This document shows positions 8,143 to 17,843 of a stretch of DNA of 64,000 bases, in pieces (the stretch's first letter is position 1; every line of letters starts with the position of its first letter). The position numbers were made by a program, and so were the translations under genes. The stretch covers positions 2,852,001 through 2,916,000 of the forward strand of contig NZ_OY776147.1 in the NCBI RefSeq assembly GCF_963675305.1, in the 5' to 3' direction. The notes under the pieces are model-generated. The model made no database searches. It had not been told where the DNA came from and saw only the letters and a list, made by a program, of their open reading frames with translations. This DNA comes from an uncultured Hyphomonas sp. (lineage in GTDB: Bacteria; Pseudomonadota; Alphaproteobacteria; Caulobacterales; Hyphomonadaceae).

Positions 8143-9252
8143 ATGCCCTGGGATGATAAAACTAAAGGTAGCGGCCCTTGGGGCGGCGGAGGCGGCGACA
8201 ACGGAGGCGGCGACGGGAATTCCCCGTGGAAGCGTCCGTCCGGCGGCGGCAGCGGTGGCGGGGGTGACCTCGAAGACCAGATGCGCCGCATGCAGGAACG
8301 TTTCCGCGGACGTGGCAATGGCGGCGGCGGTGGCCGGCGCAAAGGCGGTGGCTCGGGCCCGAATTTCGGCCCGCTCGGCATCCTTGTTCTCGCCGGCATC
8401 GCCCTCATTGCCTGGCTGATGACGGGTGTCGTCGTGGTTGACGAAGGCTCGCGCGCCGCGGTGTTCCGCTTCGGCCAGTGGCAGACGAACTTCACGCCCG
8501 GCCTGCACTTCCACCTGCCCGCCCCGATCGAGACGCATGTCGTCATGCCGTCCGAGAAGCAGCAGGAAACGCAGATCGGCAACAATTCCAACGAAGCCCT
8601 GATGCTGACCGGCGACGAGAACATCGTCGATGTCCGCTTCCGGGTGTTCTGGTTCTACGATCCGGCCAATCCGGAAAACTTCATCCTCAACGTGGATGGC
8701 GGCAGCGAACTGCTGAAAGCCTCCGCCGAGAGCGTGATGCGCGAAGTGGTCGGCAAGTCGAAGCTCGACGACGTCATCACCACGGGCCGGACCACGATCT
8801 CCGAACAGGTGAAGACCCAGCTTCAGGCCCTGATGAACGACTATCGCGCTGGTATCCAGGTGCAGAACGTCGAAATTCAGGAAGCGGCCGCCCCTGCACA
8901 GGTGCGCCAGGCCTTTATCGACGTGGTCAATGCCGGCCAGGATGCCGAAAAGGCGATCCAGGAAGCCAACAAGTACGCAAACGACATCATCCCGCGTGCG
9001 GAAGGCCAGGCCCAGCAGGTGCTGCAGAATGCCGAAGCCTATCGCGAGCAGGTGATCGCCAACTCGACCGGTGAAGCGGCCCGCTTCACCTCCATCCTCG
9101 ACGAATACCGCAAGGCACCGCAGGTGACCCGCGAGCGGATGTATCTCGAGACGATGGAACGCGTCCTCGGCAACACCGACAAGGTGATCCTCGATTCCGA
9201 CTCCGGCGCGGTGCCATACCTGCCGGTCAACCCCAACCGCAGCAGCCAGTAG
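8143..9252 (+). CDS. hflK: FtsH protease modulator HflK
   Basis: HflK and HflC form the inner-membrane SPFH cage that surrounds the FtsH protease and restrains it. The 369-residue protein has a Gly/Arg-rich cytoplasmic N-terminal tail (about 1-75), one membrane helix, then a periplasmic SPFH/band-7 domain (VVVDEGSRAAVFRFGQW onward) and a coiled-coil tail. ATG 8143 follows AGGAGGGG at ideal distance; a much longer frame upstream is antisense to mrp and spurious. hflC starts 12 bases after the stop. Confidence 0.95.
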   Translation: MPWDDKTKGSGPWGGGGGDNGGGDGNSPWKRPSGGGSGGGGDLEDQMRRMQERFRGRGNGGGGGRRKGGGSGPNFGPLGILVLAGIALIAWLMTGVVVVDEGSRAAVFRFGQWQTNFTPGLHFHLPAPIETHVVMPSEKQQETQIGNNSNEALMLTGDENIVDVRFRVFWFYDPANPENFILNVDGGSELLKASAESVMREVVGKSKLDDVITTGRTTISEQVKTQLQALMNDYRAGIQVQNVEIQEAAAPAQVRQAFIDVVNAGQDAEKAIQEANKYANDIIPRAEGQAQQVLQNAEAYREQVIANSTGEAARFTSILDEYRKAPQVTRERMYLETMERVLGNTDKVILDSDSGAVPYLPVNPNRSSQ

Positions 9253-9263
9253 GAGCGATCATC

Positions 9264-10157
9264 ATGCGTGGACTTGGTATCTTCGCCCTCGTCATCGCCG
9301 CCGCGGCGCTGATCGTCGGCATGAACAGCTTTTTCATCGTCAACCAGACCGAACAGGCGCTTGTCCTGCAGGTTGGTAAGGCGCAGGCCGCCTACAATGC
9401 CCCCGGGCAGAACCAGGCCGGCCTGAAGGTGAAAATGCCCTTCATCCAGAACGTCATCAAATACGACCGCCGCAATATCGGCCTCGACATTCCGAACATC
9501 GAAGTGCTGGCCTCCAACCAGGAACAGCTGATCGTGGACGCCTTCGTGCGCTACCAGATCTCTGATCCCCTGGCCTTCTACCAGCGCCTGCAGACGCAGC
9601 GCGTGGCCGAGAACCAGCTGTCGCAGTTCACCAACACGGCGATCCGGAACGCCCTGGCCAACAAGCTGCCGGAGGAGATCATCTCCGGCCAGCGGGCCAC
9701 GCTGATGGACGAGATCCGGGAGAATCTGTCGGATTCCATCGCCGGACGCGGCATCGACATCATCGATGTTCGCATCCGCCGGGCGGACCTGCCCGCCGAC
9801 GTGTCCGAACGCGTCTTCCGCCGCATGGAAGCGGCCCGGAACCAGGAAGCCGAGCTGATCCGCGCCAATGGTGACAAGCAGGCCCAGGCCGTTCGCGCCA
9901 AGGCCGATCGCGACAAGACGGTGATCCTCGCCGAAGCGAACCAGCGGTCTGAAGAGATCCGCGGTGAAGGCGACGCCAAGCGGAACGAGATCTATGCCAA
10001 CGCCTATGGCCGCGACCCCGAATTCTTCCGCTTCCAGCGCGCCCTGATCGCCTGCGAAGCCGCTCTGAAGAAGGGCACGACGCAGATCGTGGTCGCCCCG
10101 GACAATCTTGGCCTGTGCGACGAGTTCATCGCGGCTGCGCGCAAGAACTCGAAATAA
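9264..10157 (+). CDS. hflC: FtsH protease modulator HflC
   Basis: HflC is the SPFH partner of HflK. The 297-residue protein has an N-terminal membrane helix (about 3-25), then the band-7 domain starting FIVNQTEQALVLQVG and a long charged helix rich in Glu-Ala-Arg. Length is normal. Its ribosome site AGGAG overlaps the hflK stop codon, which indicates translational coupling. The next gene begins 21 bases later. Confidence 0.95.
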   Translation: MRGLGIFALVIAAAALIVGMNSFFIVNQTEQALVLQVGKAQAAYNAPGQNQAGLKVKMPFIQNVIKYDRRNIGLDIPNIEVLASNQEQLIVDAFVRYQISDPLAFYQRLQTQRVAENQLSQFTNTAIRNALANKLPEEIISGQRATLMDEIRENLSDSIAGRGIDIIDVRIRRADLPADVSERVFRRMEAARNQEAELIRANGDKQAQAVRAKADRDKTVILAEANQRSEEIRGEGDAKRNEIYANAYGRDPEFFRFQRALIACEAALKKGTTQIVVAPDNLGLCDEFIAAARKNSK

Positions 10158-10177
10158 GCTGAAGGAGTCTTTCAGCG

Positions 10178-10378
10178 ATGACACTGCCACTGATCCTGCT
10201 GGCGGGTGTCGGCATGTGGTTCTTACTGGAAGGGGCGGCCTATGCGGTCGCCCCGGACTTCATGCGGCGCCTCGCTGTTCTGGTAACCCAGTTGAGCACA
10301 AGGGAGCTGACCATGGCCGGCCTTGGCGGCGGGGCTGTCGGCATCGTGCTGATCTGGCTTGCAGTTCACTTGGGCTGA
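10178..10378 (+). CDS. DUF2065 family small membrane protein (YjeT-like)
   Basis: This 66-residue protein is almost entirely two hydrophobic helices (about 3-20 and 45-64) joined by a short basic loop (MRRLAVLV). DUF2065 proteins commonly lie between hflC and a Do-type protease in alphaproteobacteria, exactly as here, so a role in membrane protein quality control is inferred from context. Biochemical function is unknown. GAAGGAG precedes the ATG. Confidence 0.85.
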   Translation: MTLPLILLAGVGMWFLLEGAAYAVAPDFMRRLAVLVTQLSTRELTMAGLGGGAVGIVLIWLAVHLG

Positions 10379-10461
10379 ACCTGTTGCGCCTTGCCCGCAA
10401 AGCGCCATAGTCTGCGGTGAAAATAAATCCATCTTCCGCCCGCAGAGGAAGCCGAAGTCCC

Positions 10462-11910
<1,449 letters not shown>

Positions 11911-11985
11911 ACGACCCCAGCTTCTGCTTTTCAGGCGCGCGATCCCGGTCTAGGCTCTTCCCGAGGCGGACAGGAAGGTGGGATC

Positions 11986-13344
11986 ATGTTTCGCGCACTG
12001 ATTGTTTCGTGGATTCTGGCAAGCCTTGCCTTCGTCGCATCGGCGGAAACCCGCTATGCCCTGCTGATCGGGAACGAAGACTATCCGCCCACCGTCGGAC
12101 CGCTCAGCCTGCCGCATGAGGACGTCGAGAACATGCACGCCGGCCTCATCCAGGCGGGCTTTCCGGCCGAGCATATCAAGGTGCTGCGCGATGCCACGCA
12201 GACGGACATCAATCTTGCCGTCGCACAGCTTTCCTCGGACCTGCGCGCGGCAGGCGAGGACTCCATCGGCTTCTTCTATTATTCCGGCCATGGCGGCTCG
12301 GCCGAGTCCGCCGGACAGCGGGCGAATTATCTGATCCCGGCCAAGTCGCCGATCACCGGCGCTGAGCAATTGCCGATCCTCGGCGTGCCGGTGAACAGCA
12401 TCGTGGATGCGCTGGCCGCCTCTGACGCCAAGGCGATCTTCATCGTCTCCGATGCCTGCCGCAACACGCTGCCCTTCACCTCGTCCAAAGGCGGCGCGGC
12501 AGACAAGGGCATGGTGCGTGTCCCGCGTAAGCGCGGCCTCTACATCGCCTTCGCCACGGCAGACGGGGCGACAACGCCGGATGACGGCCTGTTCTCCCGG
12601 GCCCTGTCGAAACGCCTGCCGCAGAAAGGCCTGTCGGCCGACCGCGCTTTCACCCTCGCCCTGCGCGAAGTGGCCGCCGCCCGGCCCGGCAATGCGCTGC
12701 CCTTCACGGCAGACGGCCTGACAGAGGACATCTGTTTCACCTCCTGCGAAGCCGGGCCGACGCCCGCCACCGCTGGCAACGAAGACCTCGCCTTCCTCGC
12801 CGCCAAGCGCATGAACACGATCGCCGGCTGGCTGGAATTCATCGAGGCCTGGCCGGACAGCAGCTTCATCCCCTCGGCGCAGGACGGGATCGTCGAGCAG
12901 CTCTTCAAGGACACCGAGGAGGCAAAATCCTACAACGGCCCCTACGACGCGCTGATCGCCCCGCCTGCCCTGCTCGAAGCTGTGTTTCACGGTGCCGAGA
13001 CCGCCGCCCAACGCGGTCAGCGGGACGTGGCCGAGATTTTCTTCCGGACGGCCTGTTTTTCAGGGCTCGGCAGGGCCTGCCCGGAGATGGCAAATGCCCT
13101 CCACAGAGGCTACGCCGATAAGGATTTCCTCAAGTCCGATGGCAGCATAGACTTTGAGGCCCGGCGTGAAGTCGAGGCCCTCGCCTATCATTTCGGCTGC
13201 TCGTTCAGCGACCCGGCATCCTGCAAATGGCTGCGCGAGAACGATCTGCGCGTTCCCGAACCCTGCATCGTCTATGAAGACGACTACGCCTACAATTACT
13301 GCGAAGAAAACGAAATCACGCCCGTCGCGGTCGCCCCGCAGTGA
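11986..13344 (+). CDS. secreted caspase-family (peptidase C14) protein
   Basis: The 452-residue protein has a signal peptide (cleavage likely after VASA, residue 20) followed by a caspase-like p20 domain. The catalytic dyad is visible: His102 in YYSGHGG and Cys158 in SDACRN. Prokaryotic metacaspase-like proteins of this kind are generally exported. The C-terminal third (about 255-452) has several cysteines, for example CFSGLGRACPEM and CSFSDPASCKW, resembling Sel1-like repeats. AGGAAGGTGG precedes the ATG. Substrate and role are unknown. The stop abuts the stop of exbD on the other strand. Confidence 0.88.
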   Translation: MFRALIVSWILASLAFVASAETRYALLIGNEDYPPTVGPLSLPHEDVENMHAGLIQAGFPAEHIKVLRDATQTDINLAVAQLSSDLRAAGEDSIGFFYYSGHGGSAESAGQRANYLIPAKSPITGAEQLPILGVPVNSIVDALAASDAKAIFIVSDACRNTLPFTSSKGGAADKGMVRVPRKRGLYIAFATADGATTPDDGLFSRALSKRLPQKGLSADRAFTLALREVAAARPGNALPFTADGLTEDICFTSCEAGPTPATAGNEDLAFLAAKRMNTIAGWLEFIEAWPDSSFIPSAQDGIVEQLFKDTEEAKSYNGPYDALIAPPALLEAVFHGAETAAQRGQRDVAEIFFRTACFSGLGRACPEMANALHRGYADKDFLKSDGSIDFEARREVEALAYHFGCSFSDPASCKWLRENDLRVPEPCIVYEDDYAYNYCEENEITPVAVAPQ

Positions 13345-13752
13345 TCAGAGCGCCTCGCGCGCGAGGGAGAGACTGACCCCTTCGGTATAACCGGCCTCAT
13401 AGGCAGCATCGCGCACCAGCGTGACCACGCCCGTTTTCGCTTTCGGCGCTGCCTCGATGGCGACCTGAATGTCCGGCGTTTCGGCGCGCACGCGTTCGAT
13501 GGCACCCCGGACGGCGCCAATGTCGGTCGTGCGGCCATTGACGCGGACGACGCTATCCTCGCCGATCCGGATCAGCATTGCCTTGCCGGAGGACGCCCCC
13601 GTGCCGGTTGCAGGCGGCTCCAGCCGGATCGCCTTTTCCCGGGTGAATGTGGATGTGACCATGAAGAAAATGAGCAGGATGAAAACCACGTCCAGCATCG
13701 GCGTCATCGACACCTCCGCAGTCCCTGCCCCGGTCCGGTGTCTGCCTCTCAT
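13345..13752 (-). CDS. exbD: ExbD/TolR-type biopolymer transport protein
   Basis: This is an inner-membrane component of proton-driven motors (ExbBD or TolQR). The 135-residue protein has a short cytosolic N terminus, a single helix MLDVVFILLIFFMV carrying the proton-path Asp21, and a periplasmic domain with the usual beta-strand pattern. The chosen ATG follows GAGGGAGG; a longer frame to 13866 reads through the promoter. No ExbB/TolQ gene is adjacent, so its motor partner must be encoded elsewhere. Confidence 0.88.
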   Translation of the reverse strand: MRGRHRTGAGTAEVSMTPMLDVVFILLIFFMVTSTFTREKAIRLEPPATGTGASSGKAMLIRIGEDSVVRVNGRTTDIGAVRGAIERVRAETPDIQVAIEAAPKAKTGVVTLVRDAAYEAGYTEGVSLSLAREAL

Positions 13753-13782
13753 GCTGGCCTCCCTCTTTTTCTGTTTGGAGAG

Positions 13783-13811
13783 AGCATACACGTAATGTGA
13801 TGACATTACAA
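13783..13811 (-). promoter_or_regulatory. exbD promoter containing an 18-bp palindromic operator
   Basis: On the minus strand a -35-like TTGTAA (13806-13811) and a -10-like TATGCT (13783-13788) are 17 bases apart. Between and overlapping them is a perfect palindrome with arms GTAATGT and ACATTAC at 13792-13809, spacer 4. The arms resemble proteobacterial Zur (zinc uptake regulator) sites. Placement inside the promoter, about 40 bases before the exbD ATG, suggests repression. The regulator assignment is an inference. Confidence 0.5.
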
Positions 13812-13866
13812 TTTTGAATTGACCCGAAGCCCCTTTGAGCGCCCGCGCGGCGCGGCGTCTGCTCAC

Positions 13867-13911
13867 GGTCTTTAGAGGGTGTATAGACGGTGTGTAGAGG
13901 GTGTTGTTGAC
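13867..13911. repeat. phased 11-bp tandem repeat, copy 1
   Basis: Four head-to-tail units of 11-12 bases are present: GGTCTTTAGAG, GGTGTATAGAC, GGTGTGTAGAG and GGTGTTGTTGAC. They lie in the gap between serB and exbD, 28 bases downstream of the serB stop. The second and third units recur almost exactly at 51507-51528. The spacing is close to one DNA helical turn, so a protein-binding array is possible. Function is unknown. Confidence 0.7.
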
Positions 13912-13938
13912 GGTCTGACGCGCCGCTTATCCACCCCC

Positions 13939-14823
13939 TCAGCCGATGAATTCCTTCGCCTCATAGCCCTGGAAGAAGAGCGCGGCGCGAAGGTCTGTGT
14001 GCTCGATCGCGGCATGGGCTTCGGCCGCCACGACGGGCTTGGCGTGATAGGCGATGCCAAGGCCCGAGGCCTTGATCATGGCAAGGTCGTTGGCCCCGTC
14101 GCCCATCGCGATCACGTCGACCCGGCCGATGCCTCTGGCGGCCGCGAACTCGTCCAGCGCCGAGAGTTTGGCTTCGCGGCCAAGGATCGGCCGGCCGACC
14201 TCCCCGGTCAGGGTCTTGCCATCATCGATCAGCGTGTTGCCCCGGTGGGTATGGAAGCCCGCCGCCGCAGCCACGCGGGAGGTGAAATAGGTGAAACCGC
14301 CTGAAACCAATACAGTTTCCGCGCCGTCCGCTTTCATCGTTTCGACCAGCGTTTTCGCGCCGGGGTTCAGCGTGATGCGCTCCGAATAGGCCTGTTCCAG
14401 TGCGTCGAGGCCGAGGCCTTTCAGCATGGCGACGCGGGTCGTGAGGGCGCCTTCAAAGTCCAGCTCGCCGCGCATGGCGCGTTCGGTGATGGCGGACACT
14501 TCGGCTTTCAGCCCGGCAAAATCTGCCAATTCATCAAGGCATTCCTGGCCGATGATGGTGGAGTCCATGTCCGAGATCAGAAGCCGTTTGCGGCCGCTGT
14601 CTGCAGGCAGCACAGCCGTATCGACGGGGTGTCCCTTGTCGGTCAGCCGGGCCCTCAGGCGGGCGGCCTCGTCCTCGTCGCCCGGCAAGTGCCACTCAAG
14701 CGCGACCAGCCCGTCCACGCTGCCGAGCGAACGCGACGGCGCCACGCGGCCAAGCTCGGAAGAGACCTCCGCTTCCAGCTTTGCCGCATCCATGGCAGCG
14801 ACGGCAACAATCCTTAGGCTCAT
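13939..14823 (-). CDS. serB: phosphoserine phosphatase
   Basis: SerB catalyses the last step of serine synthesis: phosphoserine to serine. The 294-residue HAD-superfamily protein shows motif I ISDMDSTI with nucleophile Asp85 and acid/base Asp87, motif II VLVSGGFTYF, and motif III/IV GRPILG... with GDGANDLAMI. The N-terminal 75 residues form the regulatory domain typical of the longer SerB type. It is divergent from miaA; the start ATG lies 71 bases from that of miaA. Confidence 0.93.
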   Translation of the reverse strand: MSLRIVAVAAMDAAKLEAEVSSELGRVAPSRSLGSVDGLVALEWHLPGDEDEAARLRARLTDKGHPVDTAVLPADSGRKRLLISDMDSTIIGQECLDELADFAGLKAEVSAITERAMRGELDFEGALTTRVAMLKGLGLDALEQAYSERITLNPGAKTLVETMKADGAETVLVSGGFTYFTSRVAAAAGFHTHRGNTLIDDGKTLTGEVGRPILGREAKLSALDEFAAARGIGRVDVIAMGDGANDLAMIKASGLGIAYHAKPVVAAEAHAAIEHTDLRAALFFQGYEAKEFIG

Positions 14824-14894
14824 GGCAGTTTTCCCGGGTTTTCCCGCGTCTTCATGGGTTTCCTCTTCGATGACAACCCCTTACCTCTATTGGC

Positions 14895-15845
14895 ATGCAC
14901 CCGGCCATCCTGATCCACGGCCCCACGGCCAGCGGCAAGACCGCGCTCGCCATCGAAGTCGCCCGGCGGCTCGATGGAGAGGTGATCAATGCCGATTCCA
15001 TGCAGGTTTACCGGGACCTCAAAGTCATCTCCGCCCGCCCGGACGAGGAAGAGATGAATGGCGTGCCGCATCACCTGTTCGGCCATGTCAACGCAGCCGA
15101 GCGCTATTCCACCGGCCAGTGGCTGGAAGAGGCGCGGGCCAAGATCCGCGTCCTCCAGAAGAAGAACAAGCGCGCCGTCATTGTCGGCGGCACCGGGCTC
15201 TACCTTCTGGCGCTGACGCAGGGCCTGTCCGCCATTCCGCCCGTGCCGGAGGATATCCGCGCCGAAGTCCGCGACATCGCCGAAACCGAAGGCGCCGAGG
15301 GCCTGCGCGCCCGCCTCGCTCCCCACGATCCGGAAACGGCAGAACGGCTGGGCTCCGGCGACAGGCAGCGCCTCGCCCGGGCCTATGAGGTCTGGCTGGC
15401 GACGGGCCGGCCGATCACCGACTTCCATCATGAGCGCCAGCCCCCTGTCCTGCTGGACCGCGAGTGGATGGGCTTTGCCCTCACACCGCCCCGCGCCAAG
15501 CTCTATGCCAAGATCGACCGGCGCTTTGAGGGCATGCTGATGCAGGGCGCGATGGCCGAGGCCCGGGCGCTGATCGAACGCGGCCTCGACCCCGAACTTC
15601 CCTGCATGAAGGCCCATGGCATGCCCTGGCTGGCTGCCTTTGCCCGCGGCGAGATCAGCGCGGAATTCGCCGCCGAAAACGCAAAACGCGACACGCGGCG
15701 CTATGCAAAGAGGCAATTCACGTGGATTGGCAGGCAATTCCCGTTCTGGCCGAGAATTCCCGGCACCGAAATGAGCGACCGCATGAGGGTTATTCTTGCC
15801 CTCTATAGGGAGATTGACAGGGAGATGGAGGCAGATTATTCCTAA
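14895..15845 (+). CDS. miaA: tRNA dimethylallyltransferase
   Basis: MiaA transfers the isopentenyl group from DMAPP to adenosine 37 of tRNAs that read codons starting with U. The 316-residue protein has the P-loop GPTASGKT at residues 9-16, the conserved DSMQVYRDL segment, and KRDTRRYAKRQFTW with the tRNA-contact region near the C terminus. No obvious ribosome site precedes ATG 14895, so translation may be weak or near-leaderless. The ilv leader begins just downstream. Confidence 0.93.
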   Translation: MHPAILIHGPTASGKTALAIEVARRLDGEVINADSMQVYRDLKVISARPDEEEMNGVPHHLFGHVNAAERYSTGQWLEEARAKIRVLQKKNKRAVIVGGTGLYLLALTQGLSAIPPVPEDIRAEVRDIAETEGAEGLRARLAPHDPETAERLGSGDRQRLARAYEVWLATGRPITDFHHERQPPVLLDREWMGFALTPPRAKLYAKIDRRFEGMLMQGAMAEARALIERGLDPELPCMKAHGMPWLAAFARGEISAEFAAENAKRDTRRYAKRQFTWIGRQFPFWPRIPGTEMSDRMRVILALYREIDREMEADYS

Positions 15846-15869
15846 CCCCCGTCGTTGGAGGAAACGCAC

Positions 15870-15908
15870 GTGCGCATGTCAGAGGTACTCGTAATTAGGC
15901 ACCCGTAG
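15870..15908 (+). CDS. ilv attenuator leader peptide
   Basis: A short frame opens with GTG at 15870, seven bases after GGAGGA, and encodes MRMSEVLVIRHP before TAG. The block Val-Leu-Val-Ile contains the very amino acids whose synthesis the operon serves, as expected if ribosome stalling senses charged tRNA. ATG 15876 is a less well spaced alternative start. The stop lies inside the first hairpin of the attenuator. It is a regulatory rather than a functional peptide. Confidence 0.75.
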   Translation: MRMSEVLVIRHP

Positions 15909-15944
15909 CCGCAGTTCATCAGAACCGGTTGCGGGTGTGCGCAC

Positions 15945-15972
15945 AAAAGGGTCTCCGAAGGGGGCCCTTTTT
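15945..15972 (+). terminator. rho-independent terminator of the ilv leader
   Basis: The stem AAAAGGGTCTCC (15945-15956) pairs with GGGGGCCCTTTT (15960-15971) around the loop GAA and runs into a T-rich tract. It lies 63 bases before the ilvB ATG, so read-through must be regulated. Confidence 0.85.
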
Positions 15973-16034
15973 CTTTTCAGATAACTATCCGGACAAACAC
16001 CCTCCTTTCTAACCCCAGACGCCAGAGCAAAGTC

Positions 16035-17807
16035 ATGACCGTCAAAACCAAACAGAAGACCGAAACACGCCTGATGACCGGCGCCGAGATCGTAATCACG
16101 GCCCTCCGGGAACAGGGTGTAGAAGTCATGTTTGGCTATCCGGGCGGCGCGGTCCTACCGATTTATGACGCACTTTTCTCGGCGGATGACATCCGTCACG
16201 TCCTGGTGCGCCACGAACAGGGCGCAGGCCATGCAGCCGAAGGCTATGCCCGCTCCACCGGCAAATGCGGCGTGGCGCTGGTCACTTCCGGCCCCGGCGC
16301 GACCAATATGGTCACGCCGATCACCGACGCGATGATGGATTCGATCCCGATGGTCGTCATCTCAGGCCAGGTGCCGACGCACCTGATCGGCACGGACGCT
16401 TTCCAGGAAGCCGACACAACGGGCATCACGCGCAGCTGCGCCAAGCACAATTACTTGGTCACCGATGTCGACCAGCTGGCCCGCACGATCCATGAGGCCT
16501 TCCATATCGCCACCTCCGGCCGCCCCGGCCCGGTGGTCATCGATATTCCGAAGGACGTCCAGTTCGCGACCGGCACCTATTCCGGCAAGGACGGCGTCCA
16601 CAAGCCGACCTATGCGCCGAAGACCGAGCCGCAACCGGAAGCCATCGAGGCGGTCGCGGAGCTGATCGCCATGGCGCGCCGGCCTGTTTTCTACACCGGC
16701 GGCGGTGTCATCAATTCCGGGCCCAGAGGCTCCGAAGCGCTGCGCAAGCTGCAGGCCGAGACGGGCATTCCGGTCACGTCCACACTGATGGGGCTTGGCG
16801 CCTTCCCGGCCTCCCACCCTGACTGGCTGGGCATGGTGGGCATGCATGGCAGCTACGAAGCCAACAATGCGATGCATGACTGCGACCTGATGATCTGCGT
16901 CGGCGCCCGGTTCGACGACCGCGTCACCGGACGGATCGACGCTTTCTCACCGAATTCGAAGAAGGTCCACATCGACATCGACCCCTCCTCGATCAACAAG
17001 ATCGTCCGGGTCGACGTGCCGATCGTTGCAGACTGCGCCGCGGCCCTCGAAGCTTTGATGACGGCGGTGAAACACCGCAAGGGCAAGCGCCCGGACCTGA
17101 AGCCGTGGAAGGCCGAGATCGACGCATGGCGCGCCCGCGACTGTTTCGCCTATGCGCCGTCGGACAAGGTCATCAAGCCGCAATACGCCATCGAACGCCT
17201 CTATGCGCTGACCAAGGACCGCGATCCCTACATCACGACCGAGGTGGGCCAGCACCAGATGTGGGCGGCGCAATTCTTCCATTTCGACGAGCCGAACCAC
17301 TGGATGACCTCCGGCGGCCTCGGAACGATGGGCTATGGCCTGCCCGCCGCGGTCGGCGTCCAGTGCGCCCATCCGGATGCGCTGGTGATCGATATTGCCG
17401 GCGAAGCGTCGATCCAGATGATGATGCAGGAACTGTCGACCGCCGTGCAGTTCTGCCTGCCGGTGAAGGTCTTCATCCTCAACAATGAGTGGATGGGCAT
17501 GGTGCGCCAGTGGCAGGAATTGCTGCACGGGGAGCGCTATTCGCACTCCTATTCGGAGAGCCTGCCGGACTTCGTCAAACTGGCCGAAGCCATGGGCGCA
17601 CGCGGCATCCGCTGCGAAGACCCGGCCCTGCTGGACGACAGGATCATGGAAATGATCGAGCATCCGGGCCCGGTCCTGTTCGACTGCCGGATCGAGAAGG
17701 ACGGCAACTGCCTGCCCATGATCCCGTCGGGCTCTGCACATAACGAGATGATCCTCGGGCAGATAACTGGTAACGAAATCAGTGAGACCGGGCGCAAGCT
17801 CGTCTGA
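16035..17807 (+). CDS. ilvB: acetolactate synthase, large catalytic subunit
   Basis: This is the first common enzyme of valine, leucine and isoleucine synthesis: it condenses two pyruvates, or pyruvate and 2-oxobutyrate, using ThDP and FAD. The 590-residue protein has the N-terminal ThDP domain with RHEQGAGHAAEGYAR (catalytic Glu), the central FAD domain, and the C-terminal GDG-type Mg-ThDP motif region, here IAGEASIQM...NNEWMGMV. It is biosynthetic (AHAS) rather than catabolic because a regulatory subunit follows and an attenuator precedes it. Confidence 0.95.
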   Translation: MTVKTKQKTETRLMTGAEIVITALREQGVEVMFGYPGGAVLPIYDALFSADDIRHVLVRHEQGAGHAAEGYARSTGKCGVALVTSGPGATNMVTPITDAMMDSIPMVVISGQVPTHLIGTDAFQEADTTGITRSCAKHNYLVTDVDQLARTIHEAFHIATSGRPGPVVIDIPKDVQFATGTYSGKDGVHKPTYAPKTEPQPEAIEAVAELIAMARRPVFYTGGGVINSGPRGSEALRKLQAETGIPVTSTLMGLGAFPASHPDWLGMVGMHGSYEANNAMHDCDLMICVGARFDDRVTGRIDAFSPNSKKVHIDIDPSSINKIVRVDVPIVADCAAALEALMTAVKHRKGKRPDLKPWKAEIDAWRARDCFAYAPSDKVIKPQYAIERLYALTKDRDPYITTEVGQHQMWAAQFFHFDEPNHWMTSGGLGTMGYGLPAAVGVQCAHPDALVIDIAGEASIQMMMQELSTAVQFCLPVKVFILNNEWMGMVRQWQELLHGERYSHSYSESLPDFVKLAEAMGARGIRCEDPALLDDRIMEMIEHPGPVLFDCRIEKDGNCLPMIPSGSAHNEMILGQITGNEISETGRKLV

Positions 17808-17843
17808 CTTCTGACAGACCGGGAACCGGCGCCGCTTCAGGGG

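Larger units (their letters stand above)
15857..15972 (+). promoter_or_regulatory. branched-chain amino-acid transcription attenuator of ilvB
   Basis: Two hairpins follow the leader frame. Hairpin 1 pairs 15900-15911 (CACCCGTAGCCG) with 15926-15937 (CGGTTGCGGGTG), 12 pairs including two G-T wobbles, and overlaps the end of the leader frame. Hairpin 2 is the terminator at 15945-15972. This is the classic layout of ribosome-mediated attenuation, known for alphaproteobacterial ilv operons. I could not define the antiterminator pairing by eye. Confidence 0.75.
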
